Source: Candidula unifasciata (lineage: Eukaryota > Mollusca > Gastropoda > Stylommatophora > Geomitridae). Taken from it: DNA of 64,000 bases. The notes beneath the pieces were generated by a model. It made no database searches. It had not been told where the DNA came from and worked only from the letters and a program-made list of their open reading frames with translations. Location: NCBI GenBank assembly GCA_905116865.2, contig CAJHNH020000209.1, positions 17,213 to 81,212 on the forward strand, given 5' to 3'. Both the position numbers and the translations under genes were made by a program. Positions 55,329 through 64,000 of this stretch are shown in pieces (within the stretch, counting starts at the first letter, position 1; the number at the start of each line of letters is the position of its first letter).

Positions 55329-55621
55329 GCTGTTTACCTTGGGTATCTATGGATAGCACTCATCATCGGGTTGCCTGGCAACGCCATCATCGCTGTTGTT
55401 TACGTGGTCATCAGGCAGAAGCGGACCTCCGACTGGTTCATCTTCTTTCTATCAGTCTACGACTGCGCCGTGTGCGTGTTCGCCGTGCCCCTCTACCTCA
55501 GTCTGGAGACCGGGGCATGGGTGGACTCAGGTAGTGACCTAGCCTGCAAGATTGAGCAGTTTACGATCTTCACGGCCCAGTTTTCTTCCGTGTGCATGCT
55601 GGGAATTATTGCAGTTGACAG
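55329..55621 (+). CDS. Class A GPCR, exon encoding TM1-TM3
   Basis: This encodes 97 codons plus two bases of a rhodopsin-class G-protein-coupled receptor, a plasma-membrane protein that senses an extracellular ligand. TM1 is GYLWIALIIGLPGNAIIAVV with the conserved Gly-Asn pair (N1.50). TM2 is DWFIFFLSVYDCAVCVFAVP with D2.50 and a Pro near its end. ECL1 has the conserved Trp in TGAWVDSG. C3.25 lies in SDLACKIEQF and would pair with an ECL2 Cys. TM3 ends in MLGIIAVDR. The exon stops after AG of the Arg codon at a donor (AG|GTAAGT), phase 2, inside the DRY motif, an intron position known in other class A receptors. No stop or frameshift occurs. TM4-TM7 are not in the window. The ligand class cannot be told. 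The TM2 and TM3 style recalls invertebrate orphan and neuropeptide receptors. Confidence 0.88.
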
Positions 55622-55627
55622 GTAAGT
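55622..55627 (+). other. Splice donor, intron 2
   Basis: ACAG|GTAAGT matches the metazoan consensus. The intron runs past the window end (over 8.3 kb), since no exon with TM4 features was found downstream. Confidence 0.8.
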
Positions 55628-55714
55628 TTGACTGGAAAATGTCCACAGGTGTTGATTGCGTCATCATAGAGCAAGCTGTTTGTAGAGCGTTGCTCTGGTG
55701 ATAAGTGATTAGAA

Positions 55715-56165
55715 AAGATTTTCATCACCGCACTCCAAACAGTTCCATAGGCGCTGCGATGTCCTCCTCAAAAGCCCCACAAGTGTAGAACGACTGATGA
55801 CGCCTGTTCTGTGTTGAAACATCTTGTCCCCTTAGTGAAATGTTCATTTCTTGCAGCTCCATGCTGCACCCCCAGGTTCATCCGTTTAGACAGGGAACGA
55901 CTGATGACGCCTGTTCTGTGTTGGTTAATGAAACATCTTGTCCACTTAGTGAAATGTTCATTTCTTGCAGCTCCAGGCTGCACTCCCAGGTCCATCTGTC
56001 TAGACAGGGATACGGAGTCATGTCCTTTTGCGTCCTCCTCGGTACGGTAAGTGCAGCGCATGACATTGATAACATCACTTCTATTCAGTACTGGACCAGC
56101 CACAGCAACTGCGGTGTCAACAAGATAGTCTGCACGTTCGTTCTCTTGAACACCCGCATAACCTG
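55715..56165 (-). mobile_element. L4-type LINE end with internal tandem duplication
   Basis: A 133-codon minus-strand frame begins MPGYAGVQENERADYLVDTA, an RNase H C-terminal block (Asn-Glu-x-Ala-Asp). It then repeats MDLGVQPGAARNEHFTK as MNLGVQHGAARNEHFTK because about 110 bp is duplicated in tandem. RLWNCLECGDE follows in another frame. Lies in GPCR intron 2, antisense. Confidence 0.78.
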
Positions 56166-56354
56166 GCACAAAGATTAGGGCTAGAGCAGCTATTCGTGAA
56201 GTGTTTAGTGTTTCCGCTGGTTATAGTTCGCTTGAGAGACTCGGTTTATCACCAGTTCATCTGCTTTATGAGTTGTCATATCCACTCTTTCAGTTGTGTG
56301 CTCACCCTCGTGTTCGGTCGGCCATGCGTCATCTTACAGAAATCCTGTCGTCTA

Positions 56355-56478
56355 TTCTCTTCTTTTTCCTCTTCTTCCCCTCTTCTTCTTCTTCTTCTTC
56401 ATCTTCTTCTTCTTCTTCTTCTTCTTCTTCTTCTTCTTCTTCTTCTTCTTCTTCTTCTTCTTCTTCTTCTTCTTCTTC

Positions 56479-56510
<32 letters not shown>

Positions 56511-56690
56511 CTTCTTCTTCTTCTTCTTCTTCTTCTTCTTCTTCTTCTTCTTCTTCTTCTTCTTCTTCTTCTTCTTCTTTTTCTTCCTCCTCCTCTTCTT
56601 CTTCTTCTTCTTCTTACACTTCTTCTTCTCATTCTTCTTTTTCTTCTTCTTCTTCTTTCTTTTTCTTTCTTTCTTTCTTTCTTGGTATTT
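56355..56690. repeat. (TTC)n array with short TTTC end
   Basis: About 300 bp of TTC with CTAC and CCTCC interruptions, ending TTTCTTTCTTTC. In putative GPCR intron 2. Confidence 0.97.
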
Positions 56691-57149
56691 AACACTCCTT
56701 CATTTTCATTTCTCGTGTCCTTCTGCACTTTTCCTTGTGTCATCCACACCATCTTTTACCATCTGCCTTACACCAGAGTGCAACGAGGCGTTCTACAAAA
56801 TATGTTCACGCCATCTCCATTTTCTTACTTTGGTAACATTTGCCAATGATGAAAATTTGTTCGCTTTTACGCTTTAATCGCAAACAAATGGAGGGGAACT
56901 CTTTATAAAAACTATGTTTGAATAAACAATTTCGACCAGATTTATGCTGGAAGCATGAACTCATTGATCGTTTTCTTATGCTACTGATCCTGTGTCTGCT
57001 TGTTAAGAAGACACACAATCATAAAGTAAGAAAAATAAATAATTCAAAATGATAGAACCAGGAAAGCTAGAAGAGTAGAGAGACGAGAAGGAGGGGGAAG
57101 TAAGAAGAGAAAGAACGAATAAAATATGCATCATTTAATGCAACGGCAT
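56691..57149. other. No gene seen (putative GPCR intron 2)
   Basis: AT-rich sequence, purine-rich near 57,060-57,115. Confidence 0.45.
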
Positions 57150-57300
57150 TAAACAGGCATCGAAGTTTAAATATCTCTGAACGACACTCCCTGAAGATGG
57201 GAATTTGCATGAAGAAATTAACATCTGATGCAGTAAAGCAGGCCAAGTATTTGGACAGCTAGCCTCCGTCTTACAAAATAAAAGTTGGTTAGTTGAGTGT
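57150..57300 (+). mobile_element. L8, short LINE RT-thumb fragment
   Basis: Codons read SKFKYL, a stop, TTLPEDGNLHEEINI, then CSKAGQVFGQLASVLQNKSW. It corresponds to the FKYLG-S-x-L-x-DG region after the RT palm. It directly precedes a different LINE at the homologous position. Confidence 0.6.
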
Positions 57301-57333
57301 CCTTTACAGAACCAACTTAAGCATTTTTGGCTG

Positions 57334-57924
57334 TTGTGGGTTTTCTTTGAATATCTCGGCTCTATAGTAAACAGCAATGGAAACTGTTCAACAGAAATTA
57401 AAAGGAGGATGGCCATAGCAATGCAAAGATTGAACAGCCTTGAAAGTCTATGGTTAAGCACCAGCAAGGAGATTAAAATTAGAATTTTGAGAGCATGCAT
57501 CTTCCCTGTAGCAACATACGGATGTGAGTCGTGGACTATCTCTCAGTCCTTAAGAAAGAGGATAAGGGCTTTTGAACTGAAATGCTATAGAAAGATTCTT
57601 AGAATATCTTGCACAAAGAAGAGGAGAAATATTGACATCTTGAAATATCTGAACATCAAGGAAGATTGGCTAATAAACAGCATCCTGTCTCGAAAGCTGA
57701 AATATTTTGGTCATATCAAGCGCCACGACGGATTGGGACAAATTATAGCAGAAGGAATGGTACCAGAAGTGAGGGGCAGGGGCCGACCGACACGAAGATG
57801 GGCACAGGATATAAGTGACTCCTTGAGTATGAAAGTACATGAGGCGGGAGAACTGGCGAGAGACCGAGTTTCTTTCAGGCAGACTGTGATGAGAGCTACG
57901 TTCTGCAAAGGACCTGCTACATGA
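57334..57924 (+). mobile_element. L3 LINE, intact 3' 580 bp of the ORF
   Basis: An uninterrupted frame of about 190 codons: FEYLGSIVNSNGNCSTEIKR, FPVATYGCESWTI, FELKCYRKILRISC, LKYFGHIKRHDGLGQII, VRGRGRPTRRWAQDISDSL and RVSFRQTVMRATFCKGPAT, then a stop. This is the post-RT region common in molluscan and other invertebrate LINEs. An ATGATGAATGATGATGATG tail follows. It is the best preserved LINE frame here, so it is among the younger insertions. 5'-truncated and not a host gene. Confidence 0.85.
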
Positions 57925-57940
57925 TGAATGATGATGATGA

Positions 57941-58072
57941 ATTTACCATTGCCCTGGACGGTCGGCTTCTCGTTATAACTGTTGAAACCAACGAAAGCCC
58001 CGCAGCTGGGATCGAACCTATCACCCCGGCATTACGACGCTTCATCGCTACGCTTGAGCCACAGTCGCCGAC
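57941..58072 (-). mobile_element. SINE-F
   Basis: Plus strand: ACCATTGCCCTGGACGGTCG, GAAACCAACGAAAGCCC, box B reversed AGCTGGGATCGAACC, CATTACGACGCTTCATCG and GAGCCACAGTCGCCGAC. Confidence 0.78.
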
Positions 58073-58324
58073 AGAATAAGACAATCCAAAACAGCACAGA
58101 GAAACATCTCAGATAAAACATGTTCATTCCTACTATGTGCTACAAGTGCCAGACATGATCTGTCACATCAGACTTGAAAATGACATTAGTAACCATGGAA
58201 ACGAGATGTATGAGAAGGGCTACAGTGGTAAATAATCCGGGACATAATGAGGAACGAGGTCATATGAGAAAACCCAGACATCGTAGAACAAATTCTAAAT
58301 TACATGCAGATAGTTCGTTCACCT

Positions 58325-58975
58325 AAAAAAATTGCCTTTTGACACTATGGCATACAATAACAGAAAAAAGGGATGTAGATCATAAAGGTGGAACACAAAA
58401 AAATTAAACGATAACAATCAGAGAAACTATACTTAGAAAGAATGCCTTGTGACGCTGTGGCATACATTAAAAGAGAAAAAGGACGTAAAGAGGTGGAACG
58501 CGAAATTAATGGAACGATAACATCAGAGAAACTATACGTAGAAAGAATGCCTCGTGACGCTGTGGCATACATTAAAAGAGAAAAGGGACGTAGATAAAGA
58601 GGTGGAACACAAAATTAATGGAACGATAACATCAGAGAAGCTATATTTAGAAAGTATGCCTTGGAACACGTTGGTCTACATTAAAAAAGAAAAAAGACGT
58701 ACATCACGAGGTGGATCACAAAATAAATGGAACGATAACATCAGATAAACTATGCTTAGAAAGACCGCCTTGTCACGCTTTGGTCTACATTAAAAGAGAA
58801 AAAGTACGTAGATCACGATGTGGAACACAAAATAAATGGAACGATAACATCAGAGAAACTATACTTAGAAAGAATACCTTGTGACGTTGTGGCATACATT
58901 AAAAGAGAAAAAGGACGTAGATAAAGAGGTGGAACACAAAATAAATGGAACGATAACATAGGAGAAACAAAACAG
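58325..58975. repeat. About 108-bp tandem repeat, six copies
   Basis: Unit begins CTATACTTAGAAAGAATGCC, passes TGTGGCATACATTAAAAGAG and GAGGTGGAACACAAAATTAA, and ends GGAACGATAACATCAGAGAA. Spacings are 105-109 bp. Confidence 0.93.
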
Positions 58976-59689
58976 CAGCACGTTATGTCAGTGGTCGAGG
59001 CAGCCAGAAGAACAAGTAGCAGTACCTTATTTCTCCCTCGACACCCAAAACGCTAAAAAAAAAAAAAAAAAGAAGAAGTCAAGAAGAAAAAAAATGGAAG
59101 AAGACAAAGAAGTTCGCAGAAAATACTGATATAGTCTCCACGAACCACGAATGCAAATATGAAAACCACCAAAGTGGACAATCAAATCAAGAACTGGCAA
59201 CAACCCAGACGCACTCGGTAAGATCGTGGAAATCAAAGACAAGATGCAAATATCTCCTGGCCGATCTATTCTCCAGCGTCTAGTTAAACCACACAAAGAC
59301 ATGTCTACAACATGGCCATCTGAACGGTCAGATGTCAGCACCTGTGGGCCTCTTTTTTCCATCTTCAATCTTGTGTTTCCGCGATGTTGATAATCACTTT
59401 ATTTGGACTTGATTGCGTTCTGAAAACCCAATTTGAGCACAAGGTTCGAGCTGGCAAAGATTCTGGAAGTCTGGACAGTATTTCGTGTCTGCTGTCTGGG
59501 GTTTTGTCCTGTCTAGTGTGGGTACAGTTTAGTTCTTTTCCGTTTATGTTTCCGTTCTCAGCAGCTGTGGAATAAACTAAAAAATCTACGTGAAAAAGTA
59601 ATGACTGCTCCACAGGGTGTGATTTTATAGTCCTTTCCAGAAATCGTGACAAACTTTAGAAATCTGTAACCTAGTAAACGTTCGGTGTA
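58976..59689. other. No gene seen (putative GPCR intron 2)
   Basis: An A-rich run at 59,054-59,095. Frames of 63-113 codons on both strands near 59,027-59,652 overlap and lack domains. Confidence 0.45.
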
Positions 59690-59921
59690 AGTTGTTGACA
59701 TGGTAGGTAGGTAGGTAGTTGTACCCCACCAGGACATCACACTAGCGACACTCAGTGACGCAAAGTGCCACCATGCGGATGAGGATTATCCTTGGAGAGG
59801 TCCCAGAAACCCCTTTCAGCCGTTAGGCCATACTAATGCCCCAGCTATATTCAGGGCCACCGGCAAAAGCCAGGGCGAGGCTTCAAATAACCAAAAAATT
59901 GCATCACACAAGAGGACGACT
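59690..59921 (-). mobile_element. Family C retroposon with (TACC)n tail
   Basis: Plus strand: (TAGG)n at 59,701-59,716, TACCCCACCAGGACATCACA, GCCACCATGCGGATGAGGAT, GTCCCAGAAACCCCTTTCAG, CAAAAGCCAGGGCGAGGCTT and ACCAAAAAATTGCATCACAC. Confidence 0.78.
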
Positions 59922-60699
59922 TTATCATGTACTTGAATAGTTGTTGAAATTTGGCATGCAGCCTATCAATAATCATGTCCTTTTAAAAATTGTGTTTTTA
60001 TGTAAACAAGGAGATCTAGTTATAATTTTGCCTCATTTGCAGTATAAAGGAGGAAAAAGAGACACCAATTTAAAGCAAACAATCAGCAGTTGTTAATTGC
60101 GTGACAGGAAGTTTTCTAAACATCAGCTTGCACGCATTTCGGAAGCGTTTCACTCTCGGGTGGTCATTTCCAGCTTTAACCTCCCTTGAATAGTAACTTT
60201 TTCATTTTATGCGGGACAGGCTATCACAACAATTACCACGCACAGGCAAATAAATTTCCAAACAAACTCCAAGGCTGTGTAAATTACTGTATATTTTTAA
60301 GGGCCACAGAAATAATAATAAAGCAATTCAAAGAAATTCACTACTGTAAGAAAACAGCAGCACCTGTGCAAATGTCAGTCATAAAATCGCTAGGACATAG
60401 AAAATATAAAGCTACATGCAAACATTCGTGTTGATCCGTATTGGAGTTTTCGGGATATTGAATAAAATGTGAGTACACCTTTTTGAACCGCACTATATTA
60501 TATGGTGCTACCCAGATAGTTATAGAATTATCTCTTTTTCTTCCTCCTCTTTCTCTTCTAATTACCTCATCGAAGTATAATTATGCAAATCTAAGTGTTT
60601 GAGAGAGACGAATTTAAGGCAGGCAATACAAATACAATTCGTTCCTCTTGCAACAAACTTATCAGCATTCGGTGGCAAATGTGGCCAGTACTGCATCAG
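59922..60699. other. No gene seen (putative GPCR intron 2)
   Basis: AT-rich. An 82-codon frame at 60,186-60,434 has no recognisable motif. Confidence 0.45.
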
Positions 60700-60935
60700 C
60701 TGTCGGCTCTGTGGCTAAGTCGATGCTAACGCTTCGTAAGGTCGGGATGCCGGGTTCGATCCCAGCTGCGGGCCATGCGCCTTGCGTTGGTTTCGACAGT
60801 GGTATCAAGAAAGCCGACCGTCCAGTAGCAATGGCAAATTACTGGACGTAAATCTGCCTAGAAATACCACACAGCAGCCAGGGGCTGTTGGGGTTGGCTC
60901 TGCAACGTCCTGTAAAGGATAAGTAACTAACCTCA
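60700..60935 (+). mobile_element. SINE-F, reference copy
   Basis: Head CTGTCGGCTCTGTGGCTAAG (box A region) and box B GCCGGGTTCGATCCCAGC (60,749-60,766). Body TTGGTTTCGACAGTGG, GCCGACCGTCCAGTAGCAAT, CGTAAATCTGCCTAGAAATA, GGCTCTGCAACGTCCTGTAA and a TAACTAAC end. Confidence 0.83.
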
Positions 60936-61090
60936 ACTACATCGACTTGAAGCGCCGGAACCTGGGATTCATGCAAGTTGAGCGGCCTATCCAAACTCAG
61001 TCCTTCCCCCAACCCAAAAAATATTGGGGGTAGCTATTGAGCTCCCGCCCCCGCCTCCCTCAAACGTACCAGAGCTAAGCAAGTTAATAT

Positions 61091-61330
61091 GTTTTCACGA
61101 CGCTTTTGGGCACATAGGACTAGACCTATGTTTTACAGTCCAATCGGCGCTCGGTGGGTGATGCAATCAACATCACACCGGCCGTCTTTACTTCCCAAAC
61201 TGCATCTGGAGCCTATTTGAGATGGGTTCGACCTGGGAGCTAAAGTTATTTTTGAAAAGAGTCCGGCTCTATCAGGATCTGAACTCATTACCTTGTTATC
61301 CGCATTCAGCACGAACTCCAAGGAACCGAA
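61091..61330 (-). mobile_element. SINE-A
   Basis: Plus strand: GGACTAGACCTATGTTTTAC, AGTCCAATCGGCGCTCGGTG, TCTTTACTTCCCAAACTGCA, GGGTTCGACCTGGGAGC and a reversed head with ATCTGAACTCATTACC. Confidence 0.78.
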
Positions 61331-61780
61331 AGTCGATTTCATGGTTTTAAAAAGGTAAAAATTCATGTTGACCCGGGACTAATAATAATGACACATCCCC
61401 AGTTGAACCGAAATGTGTCATATTAACCGCGTATACTTGATAGGCTGTTTCAAGTAATCATGATTTTACTGTAAAAGGAGGCCTCGGAGGTAAGCACCTA
61501 TTTCAACCCTCCTCCTCCTCCCCCCCCCCCCCCATCCTTTTCCCGGCAAATGGTGTCAAACCCGTTTCTTTATAAACAAATAGTCATTCAATTTTAATGG
61601 TTTTTCAACAACACGCCGGGAACCTTTACTTTCCAAAATATACCTGTTTTAGGCTGGTAATCTTCTAACCTTAGTTTCATCTTCATAGCAAACGGGTTAA
61701 TCCATAGTTGCTCCGCACCTGTGCCAAAGAAAAACACCCGAAATGTCTATCAATGTCCCTTGCGTTAAAAAAAATGACAC
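61331..61780. other. No gene seen; C-run
   Basis: Mixed DNA with a C-run at 61,517-61,533. Confidence 0.45.
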
Positions 61781-61905
61781 TCGTTTCAAGGCTGGGTCGA
61801 CCTGTGTCAGGTCAATTTTTTTTAACAAATCGATCTCGAGCGGATTTGAACTAAAGTATTTTAAGTTGGCAAAAAAGCAGCAGCTACTACACCTCTGCTT
61901 CTCCC
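61781..61905 (-). mobile_element. SINE-A, diverged fragment
   Basis: TTCAAGGCTGGGTCGACCTG, TTTTTAACAAATCGATC and GAGCGGATTTGAACTAAAG correspond to the reversed 5' half. Confidence 0.5.
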
Positions 61906-62215
61906 TTCCATAAAATAGGATAGAAATTATTCACACCATCAGACCCTCCTCTGAGCAGGAATTTGAGAAGCCCTGAAGAAAATGTCTACGATCAGTCTTA
62001 ATCAGGATTTCTGCTAAATGCCAAATACGGAGGTGAATTTAATTATAAGCAGCGTTATGTGACGCGATCAATCAGACACTACTAGAGATGGTAATTCGTA
62101 GACTAGGAGTAATACCGATGTTTGAAGCTGGAAGGAATAATACACCCCCCCCCCCCCCCCGCGTTACTATCGCAAGGGAGCATTGCTGATTTATTCGTAA
62201 TCTTACTGTAACTGA

Positions 62216-62350
62216 AGTCGGCGTCTGTGGCTGATGGGTTGCGAACACTCTTCGTAATGTCGGGGTGCCGGGTTCGATCCCAGCTGCAGATGATATGTCT
62301 TGAGTTGGTTTTGACAGTGGTGCCGAGAGCTGACCGTTCATTGGCAAACT
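62216..62350 (+). mobile_element. SINE-F, 5' half
   Basis: GAAGTCGGCGTCTGTGGCTG, ATGTCGGGGTGCCGGGTTCG, ATCCCAGCTGCAGATG, GAGTTGGTTTTGACAGTGG and GACCGTTCATTGGCAAACTG. The 3' half is missing. Confidence 0.75.
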
Positions 62351-62487
62351 GGCACTGAATATATACATTTCACTTTTTTTTTGGGGGGGGGGGGGTTCCC
62401 CAAAATAGGGGTGGGGAGGGGAAGGTGAAGACCGAGTGTTCTATAACAAGCATGTCGTAAGAGGTGACTTATTAAGGGTTTGCTTTT

Positions 62488-62774
62488 CCGTGTGAGTTCC
62501 GGGGCCCTATTACGGAGAAAACAAGAATAGACCCACTGCCTACCCAGAAGCATGTCGTAAGAGTCGACTTATTGAGAGCTTCCTTCGAGGTCGGAGTGCA
62601 TCTGCCTGAGAGGCACGGAACCAACAGTCTGCACACAAATATGGCAGATCTGTCAAACGGATGCACATGCAACACTCAGGTTCTGGAACAGGACTGCAGT
62701 CCAGAAGTAGACGAACAACCAAAACTTTCCACTAAAGTTTACAGCTGGTGAACGCAAAGAAGAAGTAGAAAAAG
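62488..62774 (+). mobile_element. Family D retroposon, complete, inserted into an older D
   Basis: Starts CCGTGTGAGTTCCGGGGCCC and ends CTGGTGAACGCAAAGAAGAA. AAGGGTTTGCTTTT (62,474-62,487) and AAGGGTTTACTGTT (62,775-62,788) form a 14-bp duplication with two mismatches. The sequence just upstream (AAGCATGTCGTAAGAGGTGA, 62,450-62,469) is itself family D. Confidence 0.82.
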
Positions 62775-62877
62775 AAGGGTTTACTGTTAATCGATGTGAT
62801 GGACAAATGGTGCAAATGTTGAAAACTAGTTGTAAACAATAGCGTAAAGAGTTAACCGCCATATTGTCAACTATGTA

Positions 62878-62911
<34 letters not shown>

Positions 62912-63265
62912 AGAAGAAGAAGAAGAAGAAGAAGAAGAAGAAGAAGAAGAAGAAGAAGAAGAAGAAGAAGAAGAAGAAGAAGAAGAAGAAGAAGAAGAAG
63001 AAGAAGAAGAAGAAGAAGAAGAAGAAGAAGAAGAAGAAGAAGAAGAAAAAGAAAAAGAAAAAGAAAAAGAAGAAGAAGAAGAAGAAAGAAGAAGAAGAAA
63101 AAGAAAAAGAAAATATAGAAGAAGAAGAAGAAGAAGAAGAAGAAGAAGAAGAAGAAGAAGAAGAAGAAGAAGAAGAAGAAGAAGAAGAAGAAAAGAAGAA
63201 GAAGAAGAAGAAGAAGAAGAAGAAGAAGAAGAAGAAGAAGAAGAAGAAGAAGAAAAAGAAGAAAT
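62878..63265. repeat. (GAA)n array
   Basis: About 390 bp of GAA with AAA-containing interruptions at 63,048-63,115. Confidence 0.97.
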
Positions 63266-63464
63266 AGCTTAAAAGAGACCGAAAGTGCCTAAAAAAGCTG
63301 AAGTAACTGAATAGGGTGCCACAAGTTGTGACTAATAAGAGACCAAAATTAGCTGTGAACCTCTTCTAACTACAGTAAAAAAAAAGAGGAAAAATCCAAT
63401 GATACGGACATGTTTTAAGATCTAAAGGTCTCTCAGAAACAGTCCTCAGGGTTCAATAAAGGAA

Positions 63465-63640
63465 AAAAAAGGACAAGAACACGCCAAAAAATAGCTGGAT
63501 ACAGAACTTGATTGACTAGACAGGCCTCAGGCATGCAACCATGAAGTCAATTGAATCTGACCGTCAACTGTAGTGGAAGACGATCAGTCAACCGCAACTG
63601 GTTATCCTACAACACAGTGTTACGGTGACAGGATGATGAC
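63465..63640 (+). mobile_element. L2 LINE C-terminus
   Basis: Frames give KNSWIQNLID, a stop, TGLRHATMKSIESDRQL and VTVTG before a stop, paralleling GKSWLQKMTD, ASMKSIATDRQRW and CSVTG in the copy at 26.4 kb. Frameshifted fragment. Confidence 0.65.
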
Positions 63641-63795
63641 AGTGATTCAAAGAAGAGGATAAGAGGTTGACAAAACTCTCTTAAACCTAATCAGAGATTG
63701 AGTGGCGCAGGGGGGGGGGGGGCGGAGGGAATCAAGATACCTAAGCCACCATTTTCAGGCACCTGATTAAGTTATCATCGTCGTCCCCATGGGGG

Positions 63796-63985
63796 ACGCA
63801 ATTGTTCGTTATTCTGAAGCCTAACCCCGGAATTTGCCAGAGGCGGCAATAAAGCCTAACGGTTTAATGCGGTTTCTAAGACCTCTCCACGGTGATCCTC
63901 ATCCGCACGATGGCACTTAGTGTCACCTAGTATTTATCGCTCTGTGCAATATGCTAGTGAGGTAAAATTTACTTACTCCACCTGA
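63796..63985 (+). mobile_element. Family C retroposon
   Basis: TTCGTTATTCTGAAGCCTAA, CCCCGGAATTTGCCAGAGG, GCGGTTTCTAAGACCTCTCC, GATCCTCATCCGCACGATGG, ATGCTAGTGAGGTAAAATTT and a short ACTTACT tail. Confidence 0.72.
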
Positions 63986-64000
63986 GTATACATTTTGAGA

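Noticed and set aside
57334..57924. An intact 196-codon gene
   Set aside because: The motifs are those of a LINE ORF C-terminus, with a GAT-type tail. Being open reflects young age, not host function.
59384..59575. TM4-containing exon of the GPCR
   Set aside because: A hydrophobic stretch with Trp and Pro is present, but there is no convincing acceptor in phase 2 and the sequence does not match the usual TM4 pattern.

Overview
The window looks like non-coding, repeat-dense genomic DNA from an animal, probably a lophotrochozoan and most likely a gastropod mollusc. The case rests on long microsatellites, many tRNA-derived SINEs and decayed LINEs, spliced coding sequence, and a hAT element of a kind known from a pond snail. 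There is no operon structure and there are no bacterial features. The organism call is inference.

Only one cellular protein-coding gene is supported: the 5' part of a rhodopsin-class (class A) GPCR on the + strand. Exon 2 (55,329-55,621) encodes TM1 to TM3 and ends inside the Asp-Arg-Tyr motif at a strong donor. A matching upstream exon (51,217-51,411) would supply a 65-residue N-terminus with five N-glycosylation sequons. Both sides of that junction are phase 0. Intron 1 (3.9 kb) and the visible part of intron 2 (8.4 kb) are full of repeats. The later exons must lie beyond 64,000.

The rest is mobile-element debris and tandem repeats. Working names used here: SINE-A, -B, -F and -G (tRNA-like heads with box B); family C (short retroposon with a variable microsatellite tail); family D (about 285 bp retroposon with a GAA tail); LINE groups L1 (RTE-like), L2 (FADDID active site), L3 (C-terminus ending in a TFCKGPA-type motif), L4 (RNase H plus a C-terminal CPxC knuckle), L5, L6, L7, L8 and L9; and minor repeats H, J and K. 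Several insertions carry target-site duplications visible by eye (SINE-A, -B, -G, families C and D), so their ends are known exactly.

Layout: 1-7 kb holds microsatellites, LINE ends and two minisatellites. 7.8-9.9 kb is a 32-bp minisatellite and 10.9-11.8 kb a 37-bp minisatellite. 12-20 kb holds SINEs, family D, GAA/TTC arrays and a large TTC-GAA palindrome. 20.5-24.1 kb has two minisatellites invaded by SINEs and family D. 24.1-26.4 kb is a duplicated segment. 26.4-33 kb holds LINEs, a 0.7 kb pyrimidine array and a TTTAG array. 33.6-35.9 kb is a repeat-poor island. 36-50 kb holds LINEs, family C, an RT-derived minisatellite and a SPIN-like hAT element. 51-64 kb is the GPCR locus with its repeat-filled introns.

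All homology calls were made by eye from recalled family features. No search was run.
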